Assembly (NCBI RefSeq): GCF_900128425.1
Contig: NZ_LT635782.1
Coordinates: 1,922,214-1,986,213 of the forward strand
Direction of reading: 5' to 3'
DNA: 64,000 bases
From: Anaerococcus urinomassiliensis
GTDB taxonomy: Bacteria; Bacillota; Clostridia; Tissierellales; Peptoniphilaceae
This document shows, one piece after another, positions 24,838 to 32,179 of the stretch. The notes beneath the pieces were generated by a model, which was not told the DNA's origin, searched no databases, and saw only the letters and a program-made list of their open reading frames with translations. The position numbers and the translations under genes were made by a program. How positions within the stretch are numbered: the stretch's first letter is position 1; each line of letters opens with the position of its first letter.

Positions 24838-25716
24838 TTGAAAAAATACATAAGCATAGACATAGGTGGAACTTTCATCAAATACGGTCTAATAAGCGAA
24901 GATGGGACCATAATTGAAAACCACGAAATGCCAACCCAAGCCCAAAAAGGTGGCGAAGAGATCCTAAACAAGGTCCTAAAAATCATAGAAAACTACACAA
25001 AGAATCATCAAATAGAGGCTGTAGCCATATCCACAGCTGGCATGGTCGACAGGGAAAAAGGATCCATTCGCTATGCCTCAGATCTCATACCAAACTACAC
25101 AGGAACAAACTTCAAAAAACCAATCAAGGAAAAATTTGGCCTCAACTCTTCAGTAGAAAATGACGTCAACTGTGCAGGCCTTGCCGAATACACATCAGGA
25201 GCAGGTAAGGATAGCAAGATTGCCCTCATGTTAACCATAGGAACTGGCATTGGTGGCTGTGCTGTAATAAATGGAGAAGTCTACCAAGGAGTATCAGGCT
25301 CTGCCCTAGAAGTAGGCTATATGAAAATAGAAAATGGAACTTTCCAATCCCTTGGCTCAGCCAAAAGCTTAGTGGAAAAAGTGGCCATAGAAAAAAACGA
25401 GAGCATAGAAGATTGGGATGGCAAAAAGATCTTTGACCTTGCCAAGAAGTCTGATCCTATTTGCACCAAGGCCATAGATGAAATGTGCCAAGCCCTAGCC
25501 ATAGGCATAGCAAACATCTCCTATGTACTAAACCCAGATACAGTAATACTAGGAGGGGGCATAATGGCCCAGGAAGATTACCTCTATGACATAATAGATA
25601 GCAAGCTAAAAGAAAATTTGGCCAAGCCTATATATGAGCAAATCAGCCTCAAATTTGCCAAACACAGAAACTCCGCAGGTATGCTGGGGGCTTTCTATAA
25701 CTACAAAAACAATTAA
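24838..25716 (+). CDS. nanK: ROK-family kinase, probable N-acetylmannosamine kinase
   Basis: This 292-aa protein has the ROK N-terminal phosphate-binding motif SIDIGGTFIKYGLI, the catalytic Asp in VENDVNCAGLAEY, LTIGTGIGGCAVING and the C-terminal NPDTVILGGGIMAQ. The zinc-binding CXCGXXGC motif of many ROK repressors/kinases is absent (the corresponding region reads GYMKIENGTFQSL), as in several Firmicutes sugar kinases. The context predicts phosphorylation of ManNAc. The TTG start is preceded by AAGGAGA. Glucokinase activity cannot be excluded. Confidence 0.85.
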   Translation: MKKYISIDIGGTFIKYGLISEDGTIIENHEMPTQAQKGGEEILNKVLKIIENYTKNHQIEAVAISTAGMVDREKGSIRYASDLIPNYTGTNFKKPIKEKFGLNSSVENDVNCAGLAEYTSGAGKDSKIALMLTIGTGIGGCAVINGEVYQGVSGSALEVGYMKIENGTFQSLGSAKSLVEKVAIEKNESIEDWDGKKIFDLAKKSDPICTKAIDEMCQALAIGIANISYVLNPDTVILGGGIMAQEDYLYDIIDSKLKENLAKPIYEQISLKFAKHRNSAGMLGAFYNYKNN

Positions 25717-25727
25717 GGAGGTCAGCC

Positions 25728-26561
25728 ATAGACTACCGCAGAAAATCAGTTATTGAAAATATAGAATCAAATTATGAAAACTTCACCCCAGTAGAGAAAA
25801 ACATAGCTGATTTTTTCATTCACAATAATAAAAAGGGAGACTTTGCAGCCAAAAAATTAGCAGAAAAACTATTTGTATCCGAAGCCTCTCTATCAAGATT
25901 TGCCCAAAAATGTGGATTTAGAGGCTATAGGGAATTTATCTACGAGTACAAGCAAAATTTTGTTGTAAAACAAGAAGTCATCACCCAAAACGTGAGCAAA
26001 GTACTGACAACCTACCAAGAACTATTGAACAAAACATATTCGCTAATAGACGAAAATCAAATCAAAAGAGTCATAGACTATTTTAATAGTAGCAATAAGG
26101 TCTTCGTATGTGGTAAGGGATCATCAGGTCTTGCAGCAAACGAGATGGAACTTAGGTTCATGAGGATAGGGGTAAACATAGACTCCATCACAGATGCTGA
26201 CCAGATGAAGATGCGAGCTGTCTTTCACACAGCAAATAGTCTAATCATAGGTCTAAGCATAAGCGGTGAAACAGAAGAAGTCTTATACTTTTTAAAAGAA
26301 GCTCACAAGAGAAAGGCCAAAACTGTTCTAATCAGCTCACAAAATAGGACTGAACTAAAAGACTACTGCGACGAAATAGTCCTAGTACCATCACTTAAAC
26401 ACCTAAACTACGGCAATGTAATCAGTCCCCAATTCCCCCTATCAGTAATGGTAGACCTTCTCTACTCCTTTTTCGTAGATGAAGATAAAAACCTAAAAGA
26501 AAAGATGCACGGACATACCCTAGAAGCCCTAAATGTAGGCTACAAAAGAGAAAACAAATAG
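25728..26561 (+). CDS. RpiR/MurR-family regulator of the nan operon, with ATA start
   Basis: From 25728 the frame encodes 277 aa: an N-terminal RpiR helix-turn-helix (TPVEKNIADFF, AAKKLAEKLFVSEASLSRFAQKCGF) and a C-terminal SIS sugar-phosphate domain (VFVCGKGSSGLAANEMELRF, GLSISGETEEVLYFL). The codon placed correctly behind AAGGAGG (6-base gap) is ATA. Between an in-frame stop at 25698 and the HTH there is no ATG, GTG or TTG. The GTG at 25992 would delete the whole HTH. It either uses a rare AUA start or carries a start-codon mutation or sequencing error. It starts 11 bases after nanK and probably senses a sialic acid catabolite phosphate. Confidence 0.8.
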   Translation: MDYRRKSVIENIESNYENFTPVEKNIADFFIHNNKKGDFAAKKLAEKLFVSEASLSRFAQKCGFRGYREFIYEYKQNFVVKQEVITQNVSKVLTTYQELLNKTYSLIDENQIKRVIDYFNSSNKVFVCGKGSSGLAANEMELRFMRIGVNIDSITDADQMKMRAVFHTANSLIIGLSISGETEEVLYFLKEAHKRKAKTVLISSQNRTELKDYCDEIVLVPSLKHLNYGNVISPQFPLSVMVDLLYSFFVDEDKNLKEKMHGHTLEALNVGYKRENK

Positions 26562-26713
26562 GGGCTGTTGCAAATCAATAGATATATATCGTTCCATCAT
26601 TGGGGTGCACTCTGAGAAAATTTGAGATTTAGCCCGCCGGCTCATGGAGGCCAAATTTTCTTAGAGGGTGCCATAATGATATTGGAACGATTTATCTATT
26701 TTGCAACAGTCCC
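26561..26713 (+). repeat. MITE copy 3 (153 bp)
   Basis: Almost identical to copy 2. Its first G is also the last base of the regulator's TAG stop, so insertion occurred exactly at the 3' end of the gene. It sits between the convergent nan operon and panB and may serve as their shared terminator. Confidence 0.9.
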
Positions 26714-26730
26714 TTGTTTTCTAACATTTA

Positions 26731-27558
26731 TTATAAATCGCTTAAGTCAACATCCCTATTAAAAGAATATTCTTCACTTGGGAATTGGCCGCTTACAGAC
26801 TCATCGTGGTAAGCATTAAGACCCTTTAACATTTCTTCTCTGACATTGGCAAATATCTTTACAAATTTTGGTTTAAAATCTGGATACATACCAAGCATAT
26901 CTTGTAAAACTATAACTTGGCAATCTACATCTTTTCCAGCACCAATTCCTAATATTGGCACAGAAACACTTTCAGCAATCTTCTTGCCAACAACACTTGG
27001 AACACATTCCAAAACTATAGAAAAACAACCAGCTTCTTCCAAGGCCTTGGCATCATCGATTAGTTTTTTGGCAGAATCTCTAGTGGTTCCCTGAACCTTA
27101 AAACCACCAAGCATGGTTGAAGATTGAGGAGTAAGGCCAATATGGCCCATCACAGGAACACCAGCATTAATTATTGCCTTGATAGTATCAACATATTCCA
27201 CTCCACCTTCAAGTTTTACACAATCACAGCCAGTTTCCTTAAAAATTCTCACAGCATTTTCCACGGCCTTTTCCTTGGAAATTTCATAAGAACCAAAAGG
27301 CATATCAACAGTAATAAAAGTATTTTTTGCTCCCCTAACAACAGCACTTCCATGGTGGATCATATCATCAACAGTAACAGGAACTGTAGAATCATAACCA
27401 AGCATGGTCATGCCCAAAGAGTCCCCAACCAAAATAATCTCCACATCACTCTCATCAACAATAGATGCCATAGTATAATCATATGCTGTTACATAAGCAA
27501 ACTTTCTCTTCTCTTCCTTGTACTTTTTGAAGTCTAGTATAGACATTTTCTTTTTCAT
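26731..27558 (-). CDS. panB: 3-methyl-2-oxobutanoate hydroxymethyltransferase
   Basis: A 275-aa TIM-barrel enzyme that adds a hydroxymethyl group from methylene-tetrahydrofolate to ketoisovalerate, the first step of pantothenate synthesis. Conserved stretches are VTAYDYTMASIVDES, ILVGDSLGMTMLGYDSTVPVT, DMPFGSY, VKLEGG, GHIGLTPQS and ILGIGAGKDVDCQVIVLQDMLG. The metal-binding Asp residues are intact. Its start overlaps the stop of the upstream panE gene (ATGA), so they are coupled. Length is normal. Confidence 0.95.
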   Translation of the reverse strand: MKKKMSILDFKKYKEEKRKFAYVTAYDYTMASIVDESDVEIILVGDSLGMTMLGYDSTVPVTVDDMIHHGSAVVRGAKNTFITVDMPFGSYEISKEKAVENAVRIFKETGCDCVKLEGGVEYVDTIKAIINAGVPVMGHIGLTPQSSTMLGGFKVQGTTRDSAKKLIDDAKALEEAGCFSIVLECVPSVVGKKIAESVSVPILGIGAGKDVDCQVIVLQDMLGMYPDFKPKFVKIFANVREEMLKGLNAYHDESVSGQFPSEEYSFNRDVDLSDL

Positions 27559-28466
27559 ATATTTTCCTCCTTAGCCTTAATCAACAATGTTATAGCCTCG
27601 TTATAAGGACAAGCTATACCCTTCGCCATAGCCTTATCGACAATAACTTTGTTGATTTTATCAATCTCGCTCTCGTTCTTCTTCAAGAGATCAGCCCTCA
27701 TTGAAGAAGTATTTTTCCCGGTTTTCTTTGCGGTTTCAATAACCCTATCAAAAATTTCTTCCTTATCAAAATCATATCCATATAAGTTGAAAATATGGCA
27801 AGCTTCACTAACCAGAAGCTTAGACATCTCTCTGGCATGAGAATTTTTGTATATGCAAGAATTTTCCTTATCAGCAAGAGCTGTAATAGCGTTAATGCCA
27901 ATATTTATGAACAACTTTTCAATCATCAATTTTTCAATATTTTGACTAATTTCAAGGTCAAAACCAGAATCGATGAGAACTTTTTTTACAATATTTAGAC
28001 TGTCTTTGTTAAAATCATTTTCGCCCAAGAAACTTTTCCCACTACCAGCATGAAAAACTTTCCCATAAGAAAGAATGGTTGAACCATGGGTAGTAGAGCC
28101 AATCACAACATGGCTTTTATCTTGAAACATTTCCAAATCTTTGTCATTACCATAACCATTTTGTAGGCTTACAAGAATAGTATCATCAGAAATCAGATGA
28201 GAAATATTTTCTAAAGCCTCCATATTTTTGATGGATTTTACAAAAGAAAAAATAATATCGGGCTTAGGCAAATTTTCATCATACATATATGCAGGAATAT
28301 TATAAAAATGTCTAGAATTGTCATTTTCAATAAGCTCTATGCCGTCCTTATTAATCTTATCGATCTTTTCTATCTTGTGATCAATAAGAAAAACCTCGTT
28401 ATTTACTGACAAATAACAAGCAAACAAAGACCCCATAGCACCTGCACCAAGTACAGCTATTTTCAA
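27555..28466 (-). CDS. panE: 2-dehydropantoate 2-reductase
   Basis: A 303-aa NADPH-dependent reductase forming pantoate from ketopantoate. The Rossmann motif IAVLGAGAMGSLFACYL is at the N-terminus. The catalytic Lys lies in EKLMIEKLFINIGINAITAL and the substrate-binding Asn/Ser in NTSSMRADL. The TTG at 28466 is chosen because GGAGGT lies 4 bases upstream; a TTG at 28478 would sit on that ribosome site. It is the first gene of a panE-panB pair. panC and panD are not in the window. Confidence 0.9.
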   Translation of the reverse strand: MKIAVLGAGAMGSLFACYLSVNNEVFLIDHKIEKIDKINKDGIELIENDNSRHFYNIPAYMYDENLPKPDIIFSFVKSIKNMEALENISHLISDDTILVSLQNGYGNDKDLEMFQDKSHVVIGSTTHGSTILSYGKVFHAGSGKSFLGENDFNKDSLNIVKKVLIDSGFDLEISQNIEKLMIEKLFINIGINAITALADKENSCIYKNSHAREMSKLLVSEACHIFNLYGYDFDKEEIFDRVIETAKKTGKNTSSMRADLLKKNESEIDKINKVIVDKAMAKGIACPYNEAITLLIKAKEENI

Positions 28467-29114
28467 AATTACCTCCAAAATTTATCGAAAAAATCCGACA
28501 ATATAAATTGAGATAGCACTTAACACCATACAATCTAGTATTATCTTTAAAATTATTAAACAATTTGATGCCTTCTATAATAAAAAGTAAAGCTCAAATC
28601 AATCTTTATCCAAATATCATCTCCTAACAAAAAAAGCACGCTATAATTGTCTATAATTTAACAAAAAACAAAAATAGCATGCCTAATAAACACTGTATTT
28701 TGAGTCTCATTAAATATATAAGCTCAATTTTTTAAAATAAAAATGGTGTAAGAGTATAGTTTTGCATTCAAATACTATCTCTTATCTAATTATAACAAGA
28801 ATTTAATATTTTACAAAAGTAAAGTGACTTTGTTAGGAAATAAACCTCCATAAAAGCAGAAAATAGCCATATTAGCTATAGTTTAAGATTTATATTAAGA
28901 AACATTTTTTAAAGATAAGAGAATATTTATCAATTGCTGGAGGATATCTATCCAAAAATGATAGCTATGACATAGCTAAATTTATTTATGATTATTAATT
29001 TTGTAATCACTTGATTTATGACAAGTAAAAGCGCACATTTTTATTATTAGAGCAAAACAGTATAGTATTTATAAACAAAAATGATAATTATACAGTAAGT
29101 AGAAAGTTAATAAA
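28467..29114. other. Long AT-rich intergenic region, possibly gene decay
   Basis: No complete gene is found in these ~650 bases. A short plus-strand frame at about 28913-28999 (KIREYLSIAGGYLSK...) ends in a normal stop and could be the relic C-terminus of a lost gene. The rest holds only short inverted repeats and AT-rich sequence. Confidence 0.4.
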
Positions 29115-30266
29115 TTGAAACGATTTGAAGATTTTAAGAAGCTAGACCAATTAGAAAAAGAACGAGAAAATAAAATTATAAAAACTAGCATATTTGGCAT
29201 CATTGGCAATGCAGTCCTTGCAATATTTAAAATATTTATAGGAATGAAATCAAATTCCATAGCTATATTGGTAGACGCAGTCAACAACTTATCAGATGCA
29301 GGATCTTCTGTTATAACTATTGTCGGAACAAAACTTGCCGGCAAAGAAGCTGACAACAAGCACCCCTTTGGCTATGGTAGGATAGAATACCTATCCGCTA
29401 TGGTGATATCAGTCATCATCCTATACGTAGGTATAACATCCCTAGTAGAAGCAGTAAAGAAAATATTTAATCCCATAGAGCCATCATATAGCCTCATGAG
29501 TATTATCATAGTAAGCCTATCTGTCAGAGTAAAACTAGTCATAGCCCACTATTTCCTAAAGGTAGGAGAAGAGGTCAAGTCCGACTCTCTCATAAACTCA
29601 GGCCAGGATTCCAAGCTTGACTCTATAGTATCATTGTCAATTCTCCTAGCCGCAGGCATTTTTGTAATGTTTAATATTTCCCTAGAAGCCTACTTGGGAG
29701 CAATTATATCAATTATCATTATAAAATCTGCCATAGATATGCTAAGCAAAACTATATCACAACTTTTGGGAGAGAAAATTGACCCAGAGTTAGCCCAAGT
29801 AGTAATCAAAACAGTTGAAAACTTCCCAGGAGTAGAAGGAGCCAGCGCCCTTGTACTTAACAACTACGGTCCCAACGACTGGAATGGGTCTATCGATATA
29901 GGAGTGCCAGAGACCTACACAGCAGAAGAATTTGATGAAATCATTAGAGATATTCAGCTAGAAGTCTACTACAAGCATAACATCATCCTCACTGCAGTAG
30001 GAGCCTATCCTATTAATAAAAGCAACCGTAAGATTATAAACATAAAGGATGAGATTAGAGAAATAATTTTCTCTCACGAGCATATAGATGGCCTCCATGG
30101 CTTGTATGTAGATGAGATAGATAAGGAAATCAGGTTTGATGTCATCATAAGTCTAGATGCTAAAGATAGGTTAGAGCTACTGGAAGAAGTAGTATCAGAT
30201 GTCAAATACCACTTCCCAGCATACACTATCGAGGCTTTCCCAAATATAGACTATGCGGGTAGGTAG
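29115..30266 (+). CDS. Cation diffusion facilitator family metal exporter
   Basis: This 383-aa CDF protein has the metal-site helix ILVDAVNNLSDAGSS, the HPFGYGRIEYLSAM segment after helix 2, six membrane helices, and the second-site helix INSGQDSKLDSIVS. The latter carries the DxxxD arrangement of Mn-type CDF members (MntE-like) instead of the HxxxD of Zn exporters. A cytoplasmic C-terminal metal-sensing domain (about residues 215-300) is present, plus an additional ~80-residue C-terminal extension similar in pattern to a second such domain. The start TTG has only a weak ribosome site (GAAAG). Metal specificity (Mn, Fe or Zn) is inferred weakly. Confidence 0.88.
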   Translation: MKRFEDFKKLDQLEKERENKIIKTSIFGIIGNAVLAIFKIFIGMKSNSIAILVDAVNNLSDAGSSVITIVGTKLAGKEADNKHPFGYGRIEYLSAMVISVIILYVGITSLVEAVKKIFNPIEPSYSLMSIIIVSLSVRVKLVIAHYFLKVGEEVKSDSLINSGQDSKLDSIVSLSILLAAGIFVMFNISLEAYLGAIISIIIIKSAIDMLSKTISQLLGEKIDPELAQVVIKTVENFPGVEGASALVLNNYGPNDWNGSIDIGVPETYTAEEFDEIIRDIQLEVYYKHNIILTAVGAYPINKSNRKIINIKDEIREIIFSHEHIDGLHGLYVDEIDKEIRFDVIISLDAKDRLELLEEVVSDVKYHFPAYTIEAFPNIDYAGR

Positions 30267-30607
30267 TAAGGCTTGTTAACCTATATTTTTATAAGGATTT
30301 GCTTATATACCCTTATGATAATATTAGATTTACTATTAAACTAACAACCAATTGTTTTATATATAATTATTTATGAAAAATATATAAAAAATACTTGAAG
30401 TTTATAATGGTACTAGTATAGTGAGCACAACAAGATAACCATTGAATGATGGATGTATAACTAAGTAATTACTCCATGAATTATAGCTTATAAGAAATTT
30501 ATAAAAGGATATCTTTTTAATACCTTATTAATTATAGTTGTGGGAGAATAACATTTTTATACACAAAAGCTCGATTCGGAAATATTATAATACAATTGGA
30601 GGATATT
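30267..30607 (+). other. Intergenic region before ferritin-like gene
   Basis: AT-rich with no ORF. A TATAAT is found about 22 bases before the ferritin-like start and a candidate promoter TTGAAG-N16-TATAGT near 30393. No metal-regulator box is recognised. Confidence 0.4.
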
Positions 30608-31063
30608 ATGGATAAAGAACAATTAATACAAGGCTTACAAGGCATTGTAACACAGTTATCTCAATATGCAGAACAACATAGATTACAAGCTATTGTATTT
30701 GAAGACCAAGGATTCACTAAACTAAGAGAAAAGTACAATGGACACGCTCAAGAAGAAATTGGATTTGTAGAACAATTTGCCCAAAGAATTTTAGATCTTG
30801 GTGGAGAAGTAAAGCTTGAAGATAAAAAAGCTATGCCAATATATAAGGATCCTATTGAATTTATAAAATTCGATTTAGAATTATCCAAAGAAGCGCAAAA
30901 TCCGCTATTAGAATTAGTAAACGGCTCAATGTCTGAACCAAAGACATACGACTTACTAAGAGCATATTATGAAGATGAAGAAGAAGATAAGCTTTGGAGC
31001 GAAAATGAATTAGAATTAATTGAAAAAATCGGTGAACAAAACTGGTTACAAAATCAATTATAA
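30608..31063 (+). CDS. Ferritin-like di-iron protein
   Basis: This 151-aa all-helical protein has regularly spaced Glu/His ligands (FEDQGFTKLREKY, HAQEEIGFVEQFAQRIL) resembling bacterioferritin or rubrerythrin-like iron-storage proteins. The later helices carry further acidic residues (AYYEDEEEDKLWSENELELIEKIG). It may store iron or scavenge peroxide, and lies next to a metal exporter. The ATG at 30608 is preceded by GGAGG at 30598-30602; an in-frame ATG at 30596 is too close to it. A MITE follows 65 bases later. Confidence 0.8.
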   Translation: MDKEQLIQGLQGIVTQLSQYAEQHRLQAIVFEDQGFTKLREKYNGHAQEEIGFVEQFAQRILDLGGEVKLEDKKAMPIYKDPIEFIKFDLELSKEAQNPLLELVNGSMSEPKTYDLLRAYYEDEEEDKLWSENELELIEKIGEQNWLQNQL

Positions 31064-31128
31064 TAATTTAAATTATATAAATTAAAATATATTTAAAAAT
31101 TAATTACAAGTGATATGATTACAAGAAT

Positions 31129-31281
31129 GGGGCTGTTGCAAATTGATAGATATCAAACGTTCCATCATTGGAGTGCACTCCCAGAAAGTTTGAGATTTAG
31201 CCCGTCGGCTCATGGAGGCCAAACTTTCTGGGAGGGTGCTCGAATGATATAGGAACGATTTATCTATTTTGCAACAGCCCC
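31129..31281 (+). repeat. MITE copy 4 (153 bp)
   Basis: The 153-bp palindromic element with perfect terminal GGGGCTGTTGCAAA/TTTGCAACAGCCCC. Its arms (CACTCCCAGAAAG and CTTTCTGGGAGGGTG) resemble copy 1 more than copies 2 and 3, so there are two subfamilies. Confidence 0.9.
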
Positions 31282-31306
31282 TTTTATATTTTTATAAAAC
31301 TCCCAA

Positions 31307-31357
31307 TTGACAGCGACCTAGTCCCTGGTAAAATAACATATAGAAATATTTCTATAT
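31307..31357 (+). promoter_or_regulatory. Promoter with perfect ArsR-type operator
   Basis: TTGACA (31307-31312) and TAAAAT (31329-31334), 16-base spacer, are followed by the perfect palindrome ATATAGAAATATTTCTATAT (31338-31357). The same layout and near-identical palindrome precede arsR at 33421-33470, so this promoter is probably controlled by the same repressor. No ars gene follows it. Confidence 0.75.
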
Positions 31358-31550
31358 AAGGAAATGTATCTATGGGGAAGTAGGCGATGATATGAGCTTG
31401 CCAAATAGAACAAAACATCGCTGTCAGATTCAGGTGTAGGAACTATAACAGGTGTAACCGACAAAAAACAAAAAGAAAATTAGATATAGCTAACGAAAAC
31501 TATTGATAAATAAAAATAATTATGTTTAATTTAAATTAACCAAAGGGGGA

Positions 31551-31736
31551 GTGGGTGGAACATCAAGAATAAGTATAAATAAAATAGAGACAGAAAAAAC
31601 AGTGCCGACTCTAGTGATTGCGAATAATATAGCGAATGCTTTAGTGGTTTGGGAAACTGTACAGGATCAGTTAACTCATGTTGTTGGAAGACAGGCAGCT
31701 ATTTGGATTCGTATGGCACTTGAATGGATGCTATAA
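31551..31736 (+). CDS. Hypothetical small protein of unknown cassette
   Basis: A GTG-started 61-aa frame with GGGGGAG upstream. The protein begins Gly/Ser/Arg-rich, then has a hydrophobic stretch (TVPTLVIANNIANALVVW) and ends WIRMALEWML. I do not recognise it. It precedes the gene at 31751 by 14 bases, so the two may be one unit transcribed from the ArsR-type promoter at 31307. It could also be the remnant of a longer gene. The ~190 bases between the promoter and this frame hold only short broken frames. Confidence 0.4.
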   Translation: MGGTSRISINKIETEKTVPTLVIANNIANALVVWETVQDQLTHVVGRQAAIWIRMALEWML

Positions 31737-31750
31737 AGAGGTTAACCATA

Positions 31751-32080
31751 ATGGCAGGGCTAATAAAAGAGAATTTTAACGAAGAAGTATTAATAGAATT
31801 ATCTTGGATTATGAATGTGATTGATGAAATAACCCAAAGATATGGGATTGAAACATATGAGACGGTTCTTATAAAGAATCGTATACAACCTGAGGAAGAA
31901 AACGCCATAGATCATTTCTTTGCACTAAACATTAGAAAATTAGAGAGCTTGACAATTGGAGATATTCAAAAAGAAATATCAAAGTACTATTTTCAATTGA
32001 CGAAGAGAGAATGGCGTATATCAGACGAGATAGTTGAAAAACTGATTCGATTAAAGCTAAATATTTTGCAACAAGATTAA
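31751..32080 (+). CDS. Hypothetical helical protein of unknown cassette
   Basis: A 109-aa mostly helical, charged protein with no signal peptide, membrane segment or catalytic motif. The ATG at 31751 is 9 bases after GAGG; an upstream in-frame ATG at 31724 lies within the previous gene. The pair is bounded by a 12-base inverted repeat (AGCGACCTAGTC at 31312 and its complement at 32139), which suggests a small exchangeable cassette. No family is recognised. Confidence 0.6.
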   Translation: MAGLIKENFNEEVLIELSWIMNVIDEITQRYGIETYETVLIKNRIQPEEENAIDHFFALNIRKLESLTIGDIQKEISKYYFQLTKREWRISDEIVEKLIRLKLNILQQD

Positions 32081-32117
32081 AAAAGAAAAAATAGAACTTA
32101 GATTATGTTATAGTGAA

Positions 32118-32154
32118 AGCGACCTAGGAAATTCTAATGACTAGGTCGCTTTTT
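32118..32154 (+). terminator. Terminator of the unknown cassette
   Basis: AGCGACCTAG pairs with CTAGGTCGCT, followed by TTTT. The stem sequence repeats the motif found in the promoter spacer at 31312-31321. Confidence 0.8.
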
Positions 32155-32179
32155 ATGAATGATAAGTTGTAAAATTAAA

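Noticed and set aside
25992..26561. GTG at 25992 as the start of the RpiR regulator
   Set aside because: It removes the conserved helix-turn-helix that is plainly encoded in the same frame upstream, and it has no ribosome site.
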